Position numbers and translations under genes: made by a program. Positions 42,872 to 51,186 of a DNA stretch of 64,000 nt are shown here, piece after piece (position 1 is the stretch's first letter; every line of letters starts with the position of its first letter). The notes below the pieces were generated by a model that saw only the letters and a list, made by a program, of their open reading frames with translations, was not told where the DNA came from and searched no databases. The stretch is taken from the NCBI RefSeq assembly GCF_000429225.1, contig NZ_AUBL01000003.1, positions 62,001 to 126,000 on the forward strand, read 5' to 3'. The stretch comes from Actinomyces dentalis DSM 19115 (GTDB lineage Bacteria; Actinomycetota; Actinomycetes; Actinomycetales; Actinomycetaceae).

Positions 42872-44170
42872 GTGCGATCATTACCACGGCCGCGAGTGCG
42901 GCACGCCTCCAGGGAGTTCAAGCGCCGCATGGTGCGAGGGCTCCTGTCAGTCGGACTGGCCCTGGTGGTCTTCGCAGCCTCCTTCTTCGCCTTCGCCTAC
43001 TACGACCTCCAGAGCCAGATCACCCCGATCGACCCCAGCACCTTCCTCGGAACGGACCGCCCCTCGCGAGACCCCGTCTCGGACGGCTACGAGGGTCACG
43101 CCGTCAACATCCTGGTCCTGGGCACGGACTCGCGCGCCGGCGCCAACAACGTCGACGGCTCCGAGGGCGACGACGACGTGGTCGTCGCCCGCTCCGACAC
43201 GGCCATGATCATGCACATCTCCGCCGACCGCTCCCGGGTCGACGTCATATCCATCCCCCGCGACACCGTCGTCGACATCCCCAGCTGCACCTCCTCCGAC
43301 GGCTCCACCGTCGAGGAGTCGGAGGGCCAATTCAACACCGCCTTCGCCAACGGGGCGGGCACCGGCAGCGACAAGAAGGCCGTCACCGCGGGCGTGGCCT
43401 GCACGATCAAGACCGTGGAGGCCCTGACCGACATCTACATCGACGAGTCCATCGTCGTGGACTTCTCCGGGCTGTCCACCATGGTCGACGCCCTGGGCGG
43501 GGTCACCCTCTACGTCGACGAGGACATCGACGACACCGAGTACACGGGCCTGGTCCTGGAGCGGGGCTGCCACCACCTTGACGGGGCCACGGCGCTGCAG
43601 TACGCGCGCGTGCGCCACGGCGTGGGCGACGGCTCCGACATCTCGCGCATCTCCCGCCAGCAGAACCTCATGAGCGCCATGCTCCGAACGGCGCAGTCCA
43701 AGAACCTGCTGACCGACGCCGACAAGCTCTACTCCTTCGCCCGCGAGGCCCTGGGAACGCTGACGGTCTCCAAGGGCATCGCGGACCTGACGACCCTGGC
43801 CGGACTCGCCCAGTCCATTGCGAGCATCGGCATGGACCACATCAACTTCGTCACCATGCCCCACGAGCCCGCCGCCTGGGACCCCGACCGGGTGGTCCCC
43901 TCCGAGAGCGCCGACGCCGTCTGGAAGGCCCTCAAGAGCGACAAGCCCATACCCGCCGAGTCCACCCACGCCGATGGAACCGTGTCGGGCCCCACCGCGG
44001 GCGCGAGCGAGACCCCCTCGAACGGATCGGCCCCGGACGAGACGCCCACGGACGACTCCGACCCGGACGGCCCGTCCGCGGACGAGGGCACCTCCGAGCC
44101 CCCGATGACGAGGCCGACGGATCCGAAGACCGCCACCGCGACGCAGAATCCCGCCGAGCAGTGCCGATAG
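42872..44170 (+). CDS. LytR-CpsA-Psr family cell-wall glycopolymer ligase (1)
   Basis: A 432-residue membrane-anchored enzyme. There is a short cytoplasmic basic segment, then one helix LLSVGLALVVFAASFFAFAY. The extracytoplasmic LCP domain includes NILVLGTDSRAG, RSDTAMIMHISADRSRVDVI, SIPRDTVVDIP, DFSGLSTMVDALGGVTLYVD and YARVRHGVGDGSDISRISRQ, which keep the Arg and Asp residues that bind the lipid pyrophosphate. The tail of about 80 residues is Thr/Ser/Asp/Pro-rich. LCP enzymes move glycans from undecaprenyl pyrophosphate to peptidoglycan. GTG 42872 is leaderless. A second LCP gene follows 22 bases downstream. Confidence 0.92.
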   Translation: MRSLPRPRVRHASREFKRRMVRGLLSVGLALVVFAASFFAFAYYDLQSQITPIDPSTFLGTDRPSRDPVSDGYEGHAVNILVLGTDSRAGANNVDGSEGDDDVVVARSDTAMIMHISADRSRVDVISIPRDTVVDIPSCTSSDGSTVEESEGQFNTAFANGAGTGSDKKAVTAGVACTIKTVEALTDIYIDESIVVDFSGLSTMVDALGGVTLYVDEDIDDTEYTGLVLERGCHHLDGATALQYARVRHGVGDGSDISRISRQQNLMSAMLRTAQSKNLLTDADKLYSFAREALGTLTVSKGIADLTTLAGLAQSIASIGMDHINFVTMPHEPAAWDPDRVVPSESADAVWKALKSDKPIPAESTHADGTVSGPTAGASETPSNGSAPDETPTDDSDPDGPSADEGTSEPPMTRPTDPKTATATQNPAEQCR

Positions 44171-44192
44171 CTGGAATGAGGCGCTTCGTCCC

Positions 44193-45848
44193 ATGACTCC
44201 CACCGACAGTCTGCCCCCGTCCTTCCGCCCGGGCTCGGACGGGCCCGCCGATCGGCGTCGGATCCGCAGAGAGCCCCCGCCCCAGCCGGCGGCGACCGGG
44301 CGACCGACGCCGCGCCGCCGGTCCACCGAGGGGCGCTTCCCTCCCGCCGGCGCCGCCTCCCCCGCACAGGAGGGCGCGACGCGGGCCATGCCGAGTGAGA
44401 CGAGGGCTGTACCAGGCGAGACGAGGGCCATGCGCCGCCCCGCGGTCCCCAACCGCCCCAGGCCCGCGGAACCGACCAGGGCGCTGCCCGTGCCCGGGGC
44501 GACGTCGCCCGCCGATCCGGACGGTCCTCACAGTCACGCCCGGCCAGGATCCTCGGCCGTGCCGATGGGGGGCCCCGCCGATGCGGGCGCCCCGGAGCCG
44601 ACCCGTGTCATACCCGTGTCGTCGCGGTCCCGGGGGACCTCGGTCTTCCCGGAGTCCGGGGGGACCTCCGTCTTCCCGGAGTCCGGAAGAACCTCCGTCT
44701 TCCCGGAGTCCGGAAGAACCTCCGTCTTCCCGAACTCCGGGGCGCCGTCGGCCCCCTCGCGCCCCGAGCCGTGGCGTCCCGAATCCCGCCGCCCCGAGCC
44801 GTGGCGCTCGGCCCCCTCGGCGGGAGAGCCGTCCCCCCCGCCGCGACCGGCGCCCGCCCCGCGGCCGGTCCCGCCGGGGCAGGCCCCGCCCCGGCGGCGT
44901 CGGCGCCTGCGCCCGCTGCGCTGGATCGCCGTCGTCCTGGTCCTGCTCATCGTCCTCGTCGCGGCCCGCGCGGCCTGGCTGTGGCACAGGGTCGAGGACG
45001 GCGTCGGCCGGGTCGACGCCCTGTCCGGAGCCGCGGACACCGATGGCGAGACCTGGCTCATCGTCGGCTCGGACGCCCGGAGCAGCGGCGGCCCCGTCCA
45101 GGACGAGACCGAGGGGGCGCGGGCCGACTCGATCATGCTGCTGCACAAGGCCCCCAACGGCAAGGCCGCCCTCATCTCCCTGCCGCGCGACACCTACGTC
45201 GAGATCCCCGACGAGGGCGGCGACAAGATCAACGCCGCCTACTCCTACGGCGGGCCGGAGCTGCTGGTCCGCACCGTCGAGGAGCTCAGCGGCCTGACCG
45301 TGGACCACTACGTCGAGGTCGGCATGGGCGGCGTCCAGGAGATGGTCGACGCCGTCGACGGGGTGGAGGTGTGCCTGGACTACGACGTCGACGACCCGGA
45401 CTCGGGCCTGACCTGGGACACCTCGCAGGGCACCTGCCAGACGGTCGACGGCACCAAGGCCCTGGCCTACTCGCGCATGCGCAAGTCCGACCCCACCGGA
45501 GACATCGGGCGCGGGCTGCGCCAGCGGGCCGTCATCTCCGCCGTCGTGTCCAAGGCGATGGGCGTGCAGACTGTTGTGAACTTCTCGCGCCAGAACGCCC
45601 TCGTCGACGCGGGCACCCAGGCGCTGACAATCGACAAGGACAGCGGCACGAGCTCCCTGTTCGGGATGCTCATGGCCTTCCGCTCGGCCTCCAGCGACGG
45701 GCTCACCGGCGCCCCGCCCATTGAGAGCCTCGACTACGAGCCCGGCGGCATCGGAGTGGCCGTCCTCCTCCAGGACGAGACCGCGCCCGACTTCTTCGCC
45801 AAGCTGCGCGAGGGCGAACTGACGACGTCGGACTTCAACCAGACCTGA
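44193..45848 (+). CDS. LytR-CpsA-Psr family ligase (2) with long repeat-bearing cytoplasmic N-terminus
   Basis: A 551-residue protein. Residues 1-245 are a proline- and arginine-rich disordered cytoplasmic tail, which includes four 9-residue repeats (148-183) of the type TSVFPESG. One helix follows (WIAVVLVLLIVLVAARAAWL), then the LCP domain with WLIVGSDARSSGG, ARADSIMLLHKAPNGKAALI, SLPRDTYVEIP, KINAAYSYGGPELLVRTVEE, VEVGMGGVQEMVDAVDGVEV and YSRMRKSDPTGDIGRGLRQR. ATG 44193 follows GGAATGAGG. Together with the first LCP gene it forms a pair for attaching glycopolymers to peptidoglycan. The long N-tail is unusual and could bind a partner or be phosphorylated on Ser/Thr. Confidence 0.92.
   Translation: MTPTDSLPPSFRPGSDGPADRRRIRREPPPQPAATGRPTPRRRSTEGRFPPAGAASPAQEGATRAMPSETRAVPGETRAMRRPAVPNRPRPAEPTRALPVPGATSPADPDGPHSHARPGSSAVPMGGPADAGAPEPTRVIPVSSRSRGTSVFPESGGTSVFPESGRTSVFPESGRTSVFPNSGAPSAPSRPEPWRPESRRPEPWRSAPSAGEPSPPPRPAPAPRPVPPGQAPPRRRRRLRPLRWIAVVLVLLIVLVAARAAWLWHRVEDGVGRVDALSGAADTDGETWLIVGSDARSSGGPVQDETEGARADSIMLLHKAPNGKAALISLPRDTYVEIPDEGGDKINAAYSYGGPELLVRTVEELSGLTVDHYVEVGMGGVQEMVDAVDGVEVCLDYDVDDPDSGLTWDTSQGTCQTVDGTKALAYSRMRKSDPTGDIGRGLRQRAVISAVVSKAMGVQTVVNFSRQNALVDAGTQALTIDKDSGTSSLFGMLMAFRSASSDGLTGAPPIESLDYEPGGIGVAVLLQDETAPDFFAKLREGELTTSDFNQT
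44634..44741 (+). repeat. Four tandem 27-bp coding repeats
   Basis: Codons 148-183 of the LCP gene encode GTSVFPESG, GTSVFPESG, RTSVFPESG and RTSVFPNSG. Units two and three are nearly identical in DNA, so copy number may vary between strains. Confidence 0.85.
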
Positions 45849-45876
45849 GGCCGGGCCCGCCGGTCCGGTCCGCCCA

Positions 45877-45895
45877 CCCCGGCCCCGCGCCGGGG
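45877..45895. terminator. Hairpin between convergent LCP and galE genes
   Basis: CCCCGGC (45877-45883) pairs with GCCGGGG (45889-45895) over a five-base loop between two converging stops. No T run follows. Confidence 0.4.
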
Positions 45896-45902
45896 CGCGG
45901 CG

Positions 45903-46892
45903 TCAGCCGATGCGCCTGCGCGCCGGGTCCGCCTGCCAGGAGGAGAAGGAGGAGGTCACGATGTCGTCCAGGTCGTGCTCGGCCCTCCAGCCCAGCACCG
46001 CCCCGATGCGCTGGGCGTCGCCGATGAGCTGGGGCGGGTCGCCGGCGCGGCGGTCCAGCTCCTCCGGCTCGACGTCCAGGCCGGTGGCCGCGATGACCTT
46101 GGAGACGACCTCGCGCACGCTCGACCCCTTGCCGGTGCCGACGTTGAAGACGTGCTCGGCCATGTCCCGGCCCCCGGCGAGGTAGTCCAGAGCCGCAATA
46201 TGGGCGACGGCCAGGTCGCGCACGTGGATGTAGTCGCGGATGCAGGTGCCGTCCGGCGTGGGGTAGTCGGTGCCGAAGATCTTGGGGGTCTCGCCGCGCG
46301 AGAGGCGGTCGAGCACCATGGGGATGAGGTTGAGGGTGGCCATATCGCCCAGGTCGTCCCAGCCGGCGCCGGCGACGTTGAAGTAGCGCAGCCCCGCCCA
46401 GCGCAGGCCCCAGGCGCGCTCGCAATCGGCCATCATCCACTCGCCGATGAGCTTGGTCTCGCCGTAGGGGTTGATGGGGCGGCAGTCGATGTCCTCGGGC
46501 ACGACCTCGACGGGCGGCATGCCGTAGACGGCGGCCGAGGAGGAGAAGATCATCTGCCCCACGCCGGCCCCCTCCATCGCCAGCAGCATATTCGCCAGCC
46601 CGCCGACGTTCTGCTGGTAGTACCAGGCGGGACGGGCCACCGACTCCCCGACCTGCTTGCGCGCGGCGAAGTGGATGACCGCGCTCACCCCCCGCCGCCC
46701 CATGACGTCGGTCAGGGCGTCGACGGCGCCCCCGGAGGCGACGTCGAGCTCGACGAGGTCGGCGCCGGCCACGCGCTCGGGCGTGCCGTAGGACAGGTCG
46801 TCGACGACGATCACCTCGTCCCCGCGCTGCAGAAGGAGACGGACGACGTGGGCGCCGATGTAGCCGGCGCCACCGGCAACGAGGATGCTCAT
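45903..46892 (-). CDS. galE: UDP-glucose 4-epimerase
   Basis: A 329-residue extended short-chain dehydrogenase interconverting UDP-glucose and UDP-galactose. Motifs are LVAGGAGYIGAHVVRLLLQ (NAD loop), VVDDLSYGTPERV, VIHFAARKQVGESV, SSSAAVYGMP, NPYGETK (catalytic Tyr/Lys), FNVAGAGWDDLGD and TCIRDYIHVRDLA. ATG 46892 has no ribosome site; it is leaderless with TAGGCT seven bases upstream. The TAG of that box is the stop codon of purE. It supplies galactose donors to the polysaccharide machinery and to general metabolism. Confidence 0.93.
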   Translation of the reverse strand: MSILVAGGAGYIGAHVVRLLLQRGDEVIVVDDLSYGTPERVAGADLVELDVASGGAVDALTDVMGRRGVSAVIHFAARKQVGESVARPAWYYQQNVGGLANMLLAMEGAGVGQMIFSSSAAVYGMPPVEVVPEDIDCRPINPYGETKLIGEWMMADCERAWGLRWAGLRYFNVAGAGWDDLGDMATLNLIPMVLDRLSRGETPKIFGTDYPTPDGTCIRDYIHVRDLAVAHIAALDYLAGGRDMAEHVFNVGTGKGSSVREVVSKVIAATGLDVEPEELDRRAGDPPQLIGDAQRIGAVLGWRAEHDLDDIVTSSFSSWQADPARRRIG

Positions 46893-46899
46893 GGGGCCA

Positions 46900-46905
46900 A
46901 GCCTA
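46900..46905 (-). promoter_or_regulatory. Leaderless -10 box for galE overlapping the purE stop
   Basis: TAGGCT on the minus strand, seven bases before ATG 46892. Its first three bases are the purE stop codon (46905-46903). Confidence 0.6.
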
Positions 46906-47415
46906 GCGGCGCTCGCGCAGGGCCGCACCCTTGGCACGGGCCGTCTCGGCGAGCCCGGCCTGGAAGGAGCGCATGGCGGCGCGGATGCGCTGCGCCTCCT
47001 CGCCCTGCCCGGCGCCGAGGATGCGCGCGGCCAGCAGCCCGGCGTTGCGGGCCCCGCCGATGGACACGGTGGCGACGGGCACGCCGGCCGGCATCTGCAC
47101 GATGGACAGCAGGGAGTCCATGCCCTCCAGGTGCTTGAGCGGCACCGGCACGCCGATGACGGGCAGCTCGGTGACGGCGGCGAGCATGCCGGGCAGGTGG
47201 GCGGCCCCGCCCGCGCCGGCGATGATGACGCGCAGGCCGCGGGAGCAGGCCCGGCGGCCGTAGTCGATCATCTCGGCGGGCATGCGGTGGGCGGAGACGA
47301 CGTCGGCCTCGTAGGCGATGGCGAGCTCGTCCAGGGCGTCGGCGGCGGCCTCCATGGTGGGCCAGTCGGAGTCCGAGCCCATGACGATCCCGACGACGGG
47401 GCGGCTGTCACTCAT
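46903..47415 (-). CDS. purE: N5-carboxyaminoimidazole ribonucleotide mutase
   Basis: A 170-residue class I PurE, moving the carboxylate of N5-CAIR to C4 in purine synthesis. It has [35 protein letters not shown] (active-site His), [17 protein letters not shown] and [20 protein letters not shown]. The length is typical. ATG 47415 overlaps the end of purK by eight bases, so the two enzymes, which act in sequence, are translated together. Confidence 0.96.
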   Translation of the reverse strand: MSDSRPVVGIVMGSDSDWPTMEAAADALDELAIAYEADVVSAHRMPAEMIDYGRRACSRGLRVIIAGAGGAAHLPGMLAAVTELPVIGVPVPLKHLEGMDSLLSIVQMPAGVPVATVSIGGARNAGLLAARILGAGQGEEAQRIRAAMRSFQAGLAETARAKGAALRERR

Positions 47416-48880
47416 GAGGGTTCCTTCCTTGGTGGTGGGGGCCGGTCCCGGGGCGGGTCCCGGCCGATCCGACGGGCTGCTCGGCCCGGCCCCGCCTCTC
47501 CGCCCCGGCCGCTTCGGCGGGCGGGGCGGGATCGCCTCGCAGGAGGGCGACGACGGCGCGGGCGCGCTCGCGCAGGAGCTCCACCTCGCGGGGGTCGGGC
47601 GCCCGGTCCGGGTCGCCGGGCAGCACGAGGTTGACGTGGCCGAGCTTGCGGCCCGGGCGCCAGTCCTTGCCGTACAGGTGGATGCGGGCCGCGGGCTCGA
47701 AGGCCAGGGCGCGGGCGAGCCCGTCGGGCGGCGGAGGGGCCTGGCCGCCGAGCAGGTTGACCATGACCGTGGCGCGGGCCGTCGGCGCGCCAGAGCCCAG
47801 CGGCAGGTCCAGCACGGCGCGCAGGTGCTGGGCGAATTGGCTGGTGAGGGCGCCGTCCTGCGTCCAGTGCCCGGAGTTGTGGGGCCGCATCGCCAGTTCG
47901 TTGACGTAGAGCGCGCAGGCCCCGCCCGGCTCCTCGACGGCGAAGAGCTCGACGGCGAGCACGCCGGTGACCCCGAAGCGCTCGGCGATGACCCGGCCGA
48001 TCCGCTCGGCCTCCGCCGCGGCCCCCGCGCCGAGGCCCGGCGCGGGGGCCAGGACCTGCGCGCACACGCCGTCGGCCTGCACGGTCTCGACCACCGGCCA
48101 GACGACCACCCGGCCGCCGGGGCTGCGGGCGAGCAGAACGGCGAGCTCGCGGGTGAAGGGCACCGCCCGCTCGATGAGCAGGCTGGTGACGGGGCCGCCG
48201 CCCAGGCTGCCGCCTCCCCCCGCGCCCGCGCCCCCCGGGCCGGCGGCGCGGCCGTCCCGGGCCGCGGCGACCCGGGCGATCCAGGCGGCGGCCTCGCCGT
48301 CGACCAGCTCCCCGGGGCCGTCCACGAGCAGCACGCCGTGACCGTCGTAGCCCCCGCGCGGGGTCTTGAGGACCACGGGCCAGCCGTGCCGGGCGGCGAA
48401 GGCGCGGATCCGCCCCATCATGGCGTCCGCGTCGCCCGCCGCCTCCGCCCAGGCGGGCTGAGGCAGGCCCGCCTCGTCCACGGCCCGGCGCATGGCGAGC
48501 TTGTCGCGCGCCAGCAGCAGGGCCCGCGGGTCCGGCCGCACGGGCACACCCTCGCCCTGGAGCGCCAGGAGCAGCTCCTGGTCCTGGTGCTCGTGCTCGA
48601 AGGTGAGCACGTCGGCCGCGCCGGCGGCCTGGAGGGAGGGGGCGTCCGGGCCCGTCGCCGCCCGGCCGGCCACCAGCGCGCGCACGGCGGCCTCGTCGTC
48701 GGCGCCGCCCACCGGGGCGTCGACCGTGACCTGCGCAGCCGACCCGCGGGGGGACTCCACCAGGGCCCGCAGGTGGACGCCCAGGGCCGAGGCCTCCTCC
48801 TGCATCATGCGGGCCAGCTGCCCGCCCCCGATGACGGCGACCACCGGCGTCGAACCGCCGGCGGGAGTGGAAGCGCTCAC
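47408..48880 (-). CDS. purK: N5-carboxyaminoimidazole ribonucleotide synthase
   Basis: A 490-residue ATP-grasp enzyme that carboxylates AIR with bicarbonate. It has [86 protein letters not shown] and MVNLLGG. It is about 100 residues longer than usual because of a Gly/Ala-rich insert near residues 200-220 ([14 protein letters not shown]) and a Pro/Gly-rich tail. GTG 48880 is leaderless, with TAGCCT seven bases upstream. It lies back-to-back with a leaderless rightward gene at 48917. Confidence 0.94.
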   Translation of the reverse strand: MSASTPAGGSTPVVAVIGGGQLARMMQEEASALGVHLRALVESPRGSAAQVTVDAPVGGADDEAAVRALVAGRAATGPDAPSLQAAGAADVLTFEHEHQDQELLLALQGEGVPVRPDPRALLLARDKLAMRRAVDEAGLPQPAWAEAAGDADAMMGRIRAFAARHGWPVVLKTPRGGYDGHGVLLVDGPGELVDGEAAAWIARVAAARDGRAAGPGGAGAGGGGSLGGGPVTSLLIERAVPFTRELAVLLARSPGGRVVVWPVVETVQADGVCAQVLAPAPGLGAGAAAEAERIGRVIAERFGVTGVLAVELFAVEEPGGACALYVNELAMRPHNSGHWTQDGALTSQFAQHLRAVLDLPLGSGAPTARATVMVNLLGGQAPPPPDGLARALAFEPAARIHLYGKDWRPGRKLGHVNLVLPGDPDRAPDPREVELLRERARAVVALLRGDPAPPAEAAGAERRGRAEQPVGSAGTRPGTGPHHQGRNPHE

Positions 48881-48887
48881 GGCCCCC

Positions 48888-48893
48888 AGGCTA
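48888..48893 (-). promoter_or_regulatory. Leaderless -10 box for purK
   Basis: TAGCCT on the minus strand, seven bases before GTG 48880. It sits only ten bases from the opposing TACCCT box at 48904. Confidence 0.65.
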
Positions 48894-48903
48894 CCCGTCC
48901 CCG

Positions 48904-48909
48904 TACCCT
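48904..48909 (+). promoter_or_regulatory. Leaderless -10 box for the GT-C gene
   Basis: TACCCT lies seven bases before GTG 48917. With the purK box it makes a very compact divergent promoter pair within 36 bases. Confidence 0.6.
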
Positions 48910-48916
48910 GGGGCGC

Positions 48917-50320
48917 GTGCCAGCCTCGACGCCGCCCGTCCCCGCTCCCCCGCCCGACCCCGCCGCCGACACGGCCCGGGGGGACGGGGGCGCCCGCGCT
49001 CGCGCGGACATCCCCGCGAGCGCGAGCGCGGATCCGGCCCCGGGCCCCGCGGATCCGGCCCCGGGCCCCGCCGGCCCGCCCCGCGCCGTGCGGGTCCTGG
49101 ATGCTGCGCCCATCACGCACGGATCGCTCCCGGGTCCACCCCGCGCCGTGCGGGTCCTGGGCGTCTGGGCGGCCTGCACCCTGCTCACCCTCGTCCTGGC
49201 GCGCCTGGGGGCCCAGGACACCCCCGCCACCCCCTGGGGCGGCTCCGCCCCGTCCTGGCTGGAGCACATGGCCTTCTGGGACGCCGGCTGGTACGAGAGG
49301 ATCCTCACCGAGGGCTACCCCTCCGTCCTGCCGGCGTCCGCCGACGGCGTGGTGCAGCAGAACACCTGGGCCTTCATGCCGCTGCTGCCCCTGCTGGCCG
49401 CCGCCTCGTCCTCGGTGACGGGGCTCCCCTTCTACGCGAGCGCCGCCCTGGTCTCGCTGACGGCCTCCGCCGCCGCCGCCCTGGGGCTGGACCGCTGGCT
49501 CGCACCGCGCACGGGCGCCCGGCAGTCCCTGTGGGCGGTGGCCCTGGTCTGGTCCTCCCCCTGCGCCCTGGTCCTCCAGACCCCCTACGCCGAGGCGCTC
49601 GGGCTGGCGCTGACCGCCGCCGCGCTGGGCCTGGCCCACCGGCGCCGGTTCCTGCTCGCCGCCCCGATCGCCGCCCTGGCCTGCCTGTCGCGGCCCATCG
49701 GGGTGCCGCTGGCCGCAGCGCTGGGACTGTGGTGGGCGTGGGAGACGGCCTGCGCCCGGGGGCTGGTCCCGGACGCGGTCCGCGCCCTCCTGCCCGGGGC
49801 CCGGCCGCTGACCGCCCGCCAGCGGCTGGGGCTGCTGGGCCTGACGGCGTGGACCGGGGCGGCCGCCCTGGTCTGGCCGGCGGCGGCCTGGGCGGTCACC
49901 GGCCGGGCGGACGCCTACACGGCCACGGAGACGGCCTGGAGGGGCGAGCGCCTGGCCCCCTTCCAGCCGTGGCTGACGCGCTCGGGCTGGTGGGTCGGTG
50001 AGCACCTGGGCCCGGTGCTGCTCGCCGCGGTGCTGGCGCTGGCGGCGCTGGGCCTGGCCTCCCGCGCGCTGCGGTCGCTGGGGCCGGCGGCGTGGTTCTG
50101 GTGCGCGGGCTATATGATCTATCTCCTGGCCTTCTTCGATCCCACGACATCCGTGTTCCGCCTCCTGCTGCCCCTCGCGCCGGCCGCCTGGGCCCTGCCC
50201 GCCCTGGTGCGCGGCCGCAGGGGCCGGGCGGCGCTGCTGCTGGGCGGCGTCGTCGGCCAGCTCGTGTGGATCAGCTGGGTGTGGGACCTGGGCAGCGTCG
50301 CCATCCGGTGGGTGCCCTGA
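48917..50320 (+). CDS. PIG-V/Gpi18-like GT-C membrane mannosyltransferase
   Basis: A 467-residue protein. Residues 1-75 are Pro/Ala/Arg-rich and include a repeated block (PPRAVRVL twice, 20 codons apart). About nine membrane helices follow. The first extracytoplasmic loop carries FWDAGWYERILTEGYP, the W-D-x-x-W/H-Y signature of PIG-V-like GT-C mannosyltransferases, which use polyprenyl-phosphate mannose. Later come LVWSSPCALVLQTPYAEALG and a last helix pair near LLLPLAPAAWALPALV. GTG 48917 is leaderless; an in-frame start after the disordered segment cannot be excluded. Its stop abuts an IS-end-like sequence at 50321. The substrate is unknown. Confidence 0.8.
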   Translation: MPASTPPVPAPPPDPAADTARGDGGARARADIPASASADPAPGPADPAPGPAGPPRAVRVLDAAPITHGSLPGPPRAVRVLGVWAACTLLTLVLARLGAQDTPATPWGGSAPSWLEHMAFWDAGWYERILTEGYPSVLPASADGVVQQNTWAFMPLLPLLAAASSSVTGLPFYASAALVSLTASAAAALGLDRWLAPRTGARQSLWAVALVWSSPCALVLQTPYAEALGLALTAAALGLAHRRRFLLAAPIAALACLSRPIGVPLAAALGLWWAWETACARGLVPDAVRALLPGARPLTARQRLGLLGLTAWTGAAALVWPAAAWAVTGRADAYTATETAWRGERLAPFQPWLTRSGWWVGEHLGPVLLAAVLALAALGLASRALRSLGPAAWFWCAGYMIYLLAFFDPTTSVFRLLLPLAPAAWALPALVRGRRGRAALLLGGVVGQLVWISWVWDLGSVAIRWVP

Positions 50321-50371
50321 CCTCGATCTTTCATGAGTGGTCCGGGCGGGGCCGGTTGGCGTCGCCGCCGG
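50321..50371. mobile_element. Solo IS1380-type end, remnant
   Basis: CCTCGATCTTTCAT (50321-50334) is identical to the outer 14 bases of the right end of the IS at 57008-58670 read inward. Weaker similarity continues for about 35 bases (TGGT.CGGGCGGGG, GGCGTCGCCGCCGG). It starts directly after the GT-C stop. No transposase follows. Confidence 0.5.
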
Positions 50372-50530
50372 GACCCGGCGCCCTCCGTCGCACCCGGGGC
50401 GGTCCAGGGATCACTGCCATGGGACTCGAGGAAGCAGTCGTCGGGGCTGTGCGAGTGGGCGACTCGGATGGCGTTGAGCGGTGGGGCCGCCCCGGGGAGC
50501 GCTCCCCCGCCGCCCTCGCGGCGCCGGGCT

Positions 50531-50536
50531 TAGGAT
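50531..50536 (+). promoter_or_regulatory. Leaderless -10 box for gtrA-like gene
   Basis: TAGGAT lies seven bases before GTG 50544. Confidence 0.65.
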
Positions 50537-50543
50537 CTTCCGC

Positions 50544-51101
50544 GTGACTGAGGAGACCGTTGCCCTGAAGACACCGTCCGCCGCCCTGGTGACCCGCCTC
50601 GTGGCCTGGGTGCGCGAGTTCGTGCAATTCGGCCTGGTCGGGGCCCTGGCCTTCGTCATCGACGCCGGCCTGTTCAACCTCTTCCAGCACGGGCCGCTGG
50701 GCTTCCTCGCCGGTCACCCCAACACCGCCAACGTCCTGTCCGCCGCCATCGCCACGACCTTCTCGTGGATCGCCAACCGCCTGTGGACCTACCGGGGGCG
50801 CACCCGGGACAACGCGGCCCGTGAGGCGCTGCTGTTCGCCTTCGCCAATATCGGCGGGGTGCTCATCACCCAGTTCTGCCTGTTCTTCACCCACGAGGTC
50901 CTGGGGCAGCACTCGGCGCTGGCGGACAACATCGCCGCCTACGTCGTCGGCTTCGGCCTGGGCACGGCCTTCCGCTTCACCTTCTACCACTACATCGTCT
51001 TCACCGGCACCGCCACCGAGCCGGACCCCGAGGGCGCCGAGGTGGGCGCCATCATGGGCGGGGTCCCCACCACCCGGTCCGCGAACGACGCCGGGGCCTG
51101 A
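50544..51101 (+). CDS. GtrA family membrane protein
   Basis: A 185-residue protein with four membrane helices: REFVQFGLVGALAFVIDAGL, NVLSAAIATTFSWIANRLWT (the family NR-x-WTY motif), LLFAFANIGGVLITQFCLFF and IAAYVVGFGLGTAFRFTFYH. GtrA proteins are proposed to flip or present polyprenyl-phosphate-linked sugars for surface glycosylation. GTG 50544 is leaderless. It follows the GT-C gene, and the two could work together in using a lipid-linked sugar, but there is no operon evidence since it has its own promoter. The C-terminal 25 residues are polar. Confidence 0.88.
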   Translation: MTEETVALKTPSAALVTRLVAWVREFVQFGLVGALAFVIDAGLFNLFQHGPLGFLAGHPNTANVLSAAIATTFSWIANRLWTYRGRTRDNAAREALLFAFANIGGVLITQFCLFFTHEVLGQHSALADNIAAYVVGFGLGTAFRFTFYHYIVFTGTATEPDPEGAEVGAIMGGVPTTRSANDAGA

Positions 51102-51174
51102 GCCGCGCGCGGACGTGCCCGATCGCACACCCCAGGTGTGTCCCCGCTCCTCGGCGCGTCGTCCCGTTCCTCCC

Positions 51175-51180
51175 TACCCT
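51175..51180 (+). promoter_or_regulatory. Leaderless -10 box for dedA-like gene
   Basis: TACCCT lies six bases before GTG 51187. Confidence 0.6.
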
Positions 51181-51186
51181 GGCGCC

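Noticed and set aside
48917-50320. Duplicated PPRAVRVL block as a tandem repeat element
   Set aside because: Only two copies 60 bases apart inside a disordered Pro/Ala segment; better seen as ordinary low-complexity duplication.
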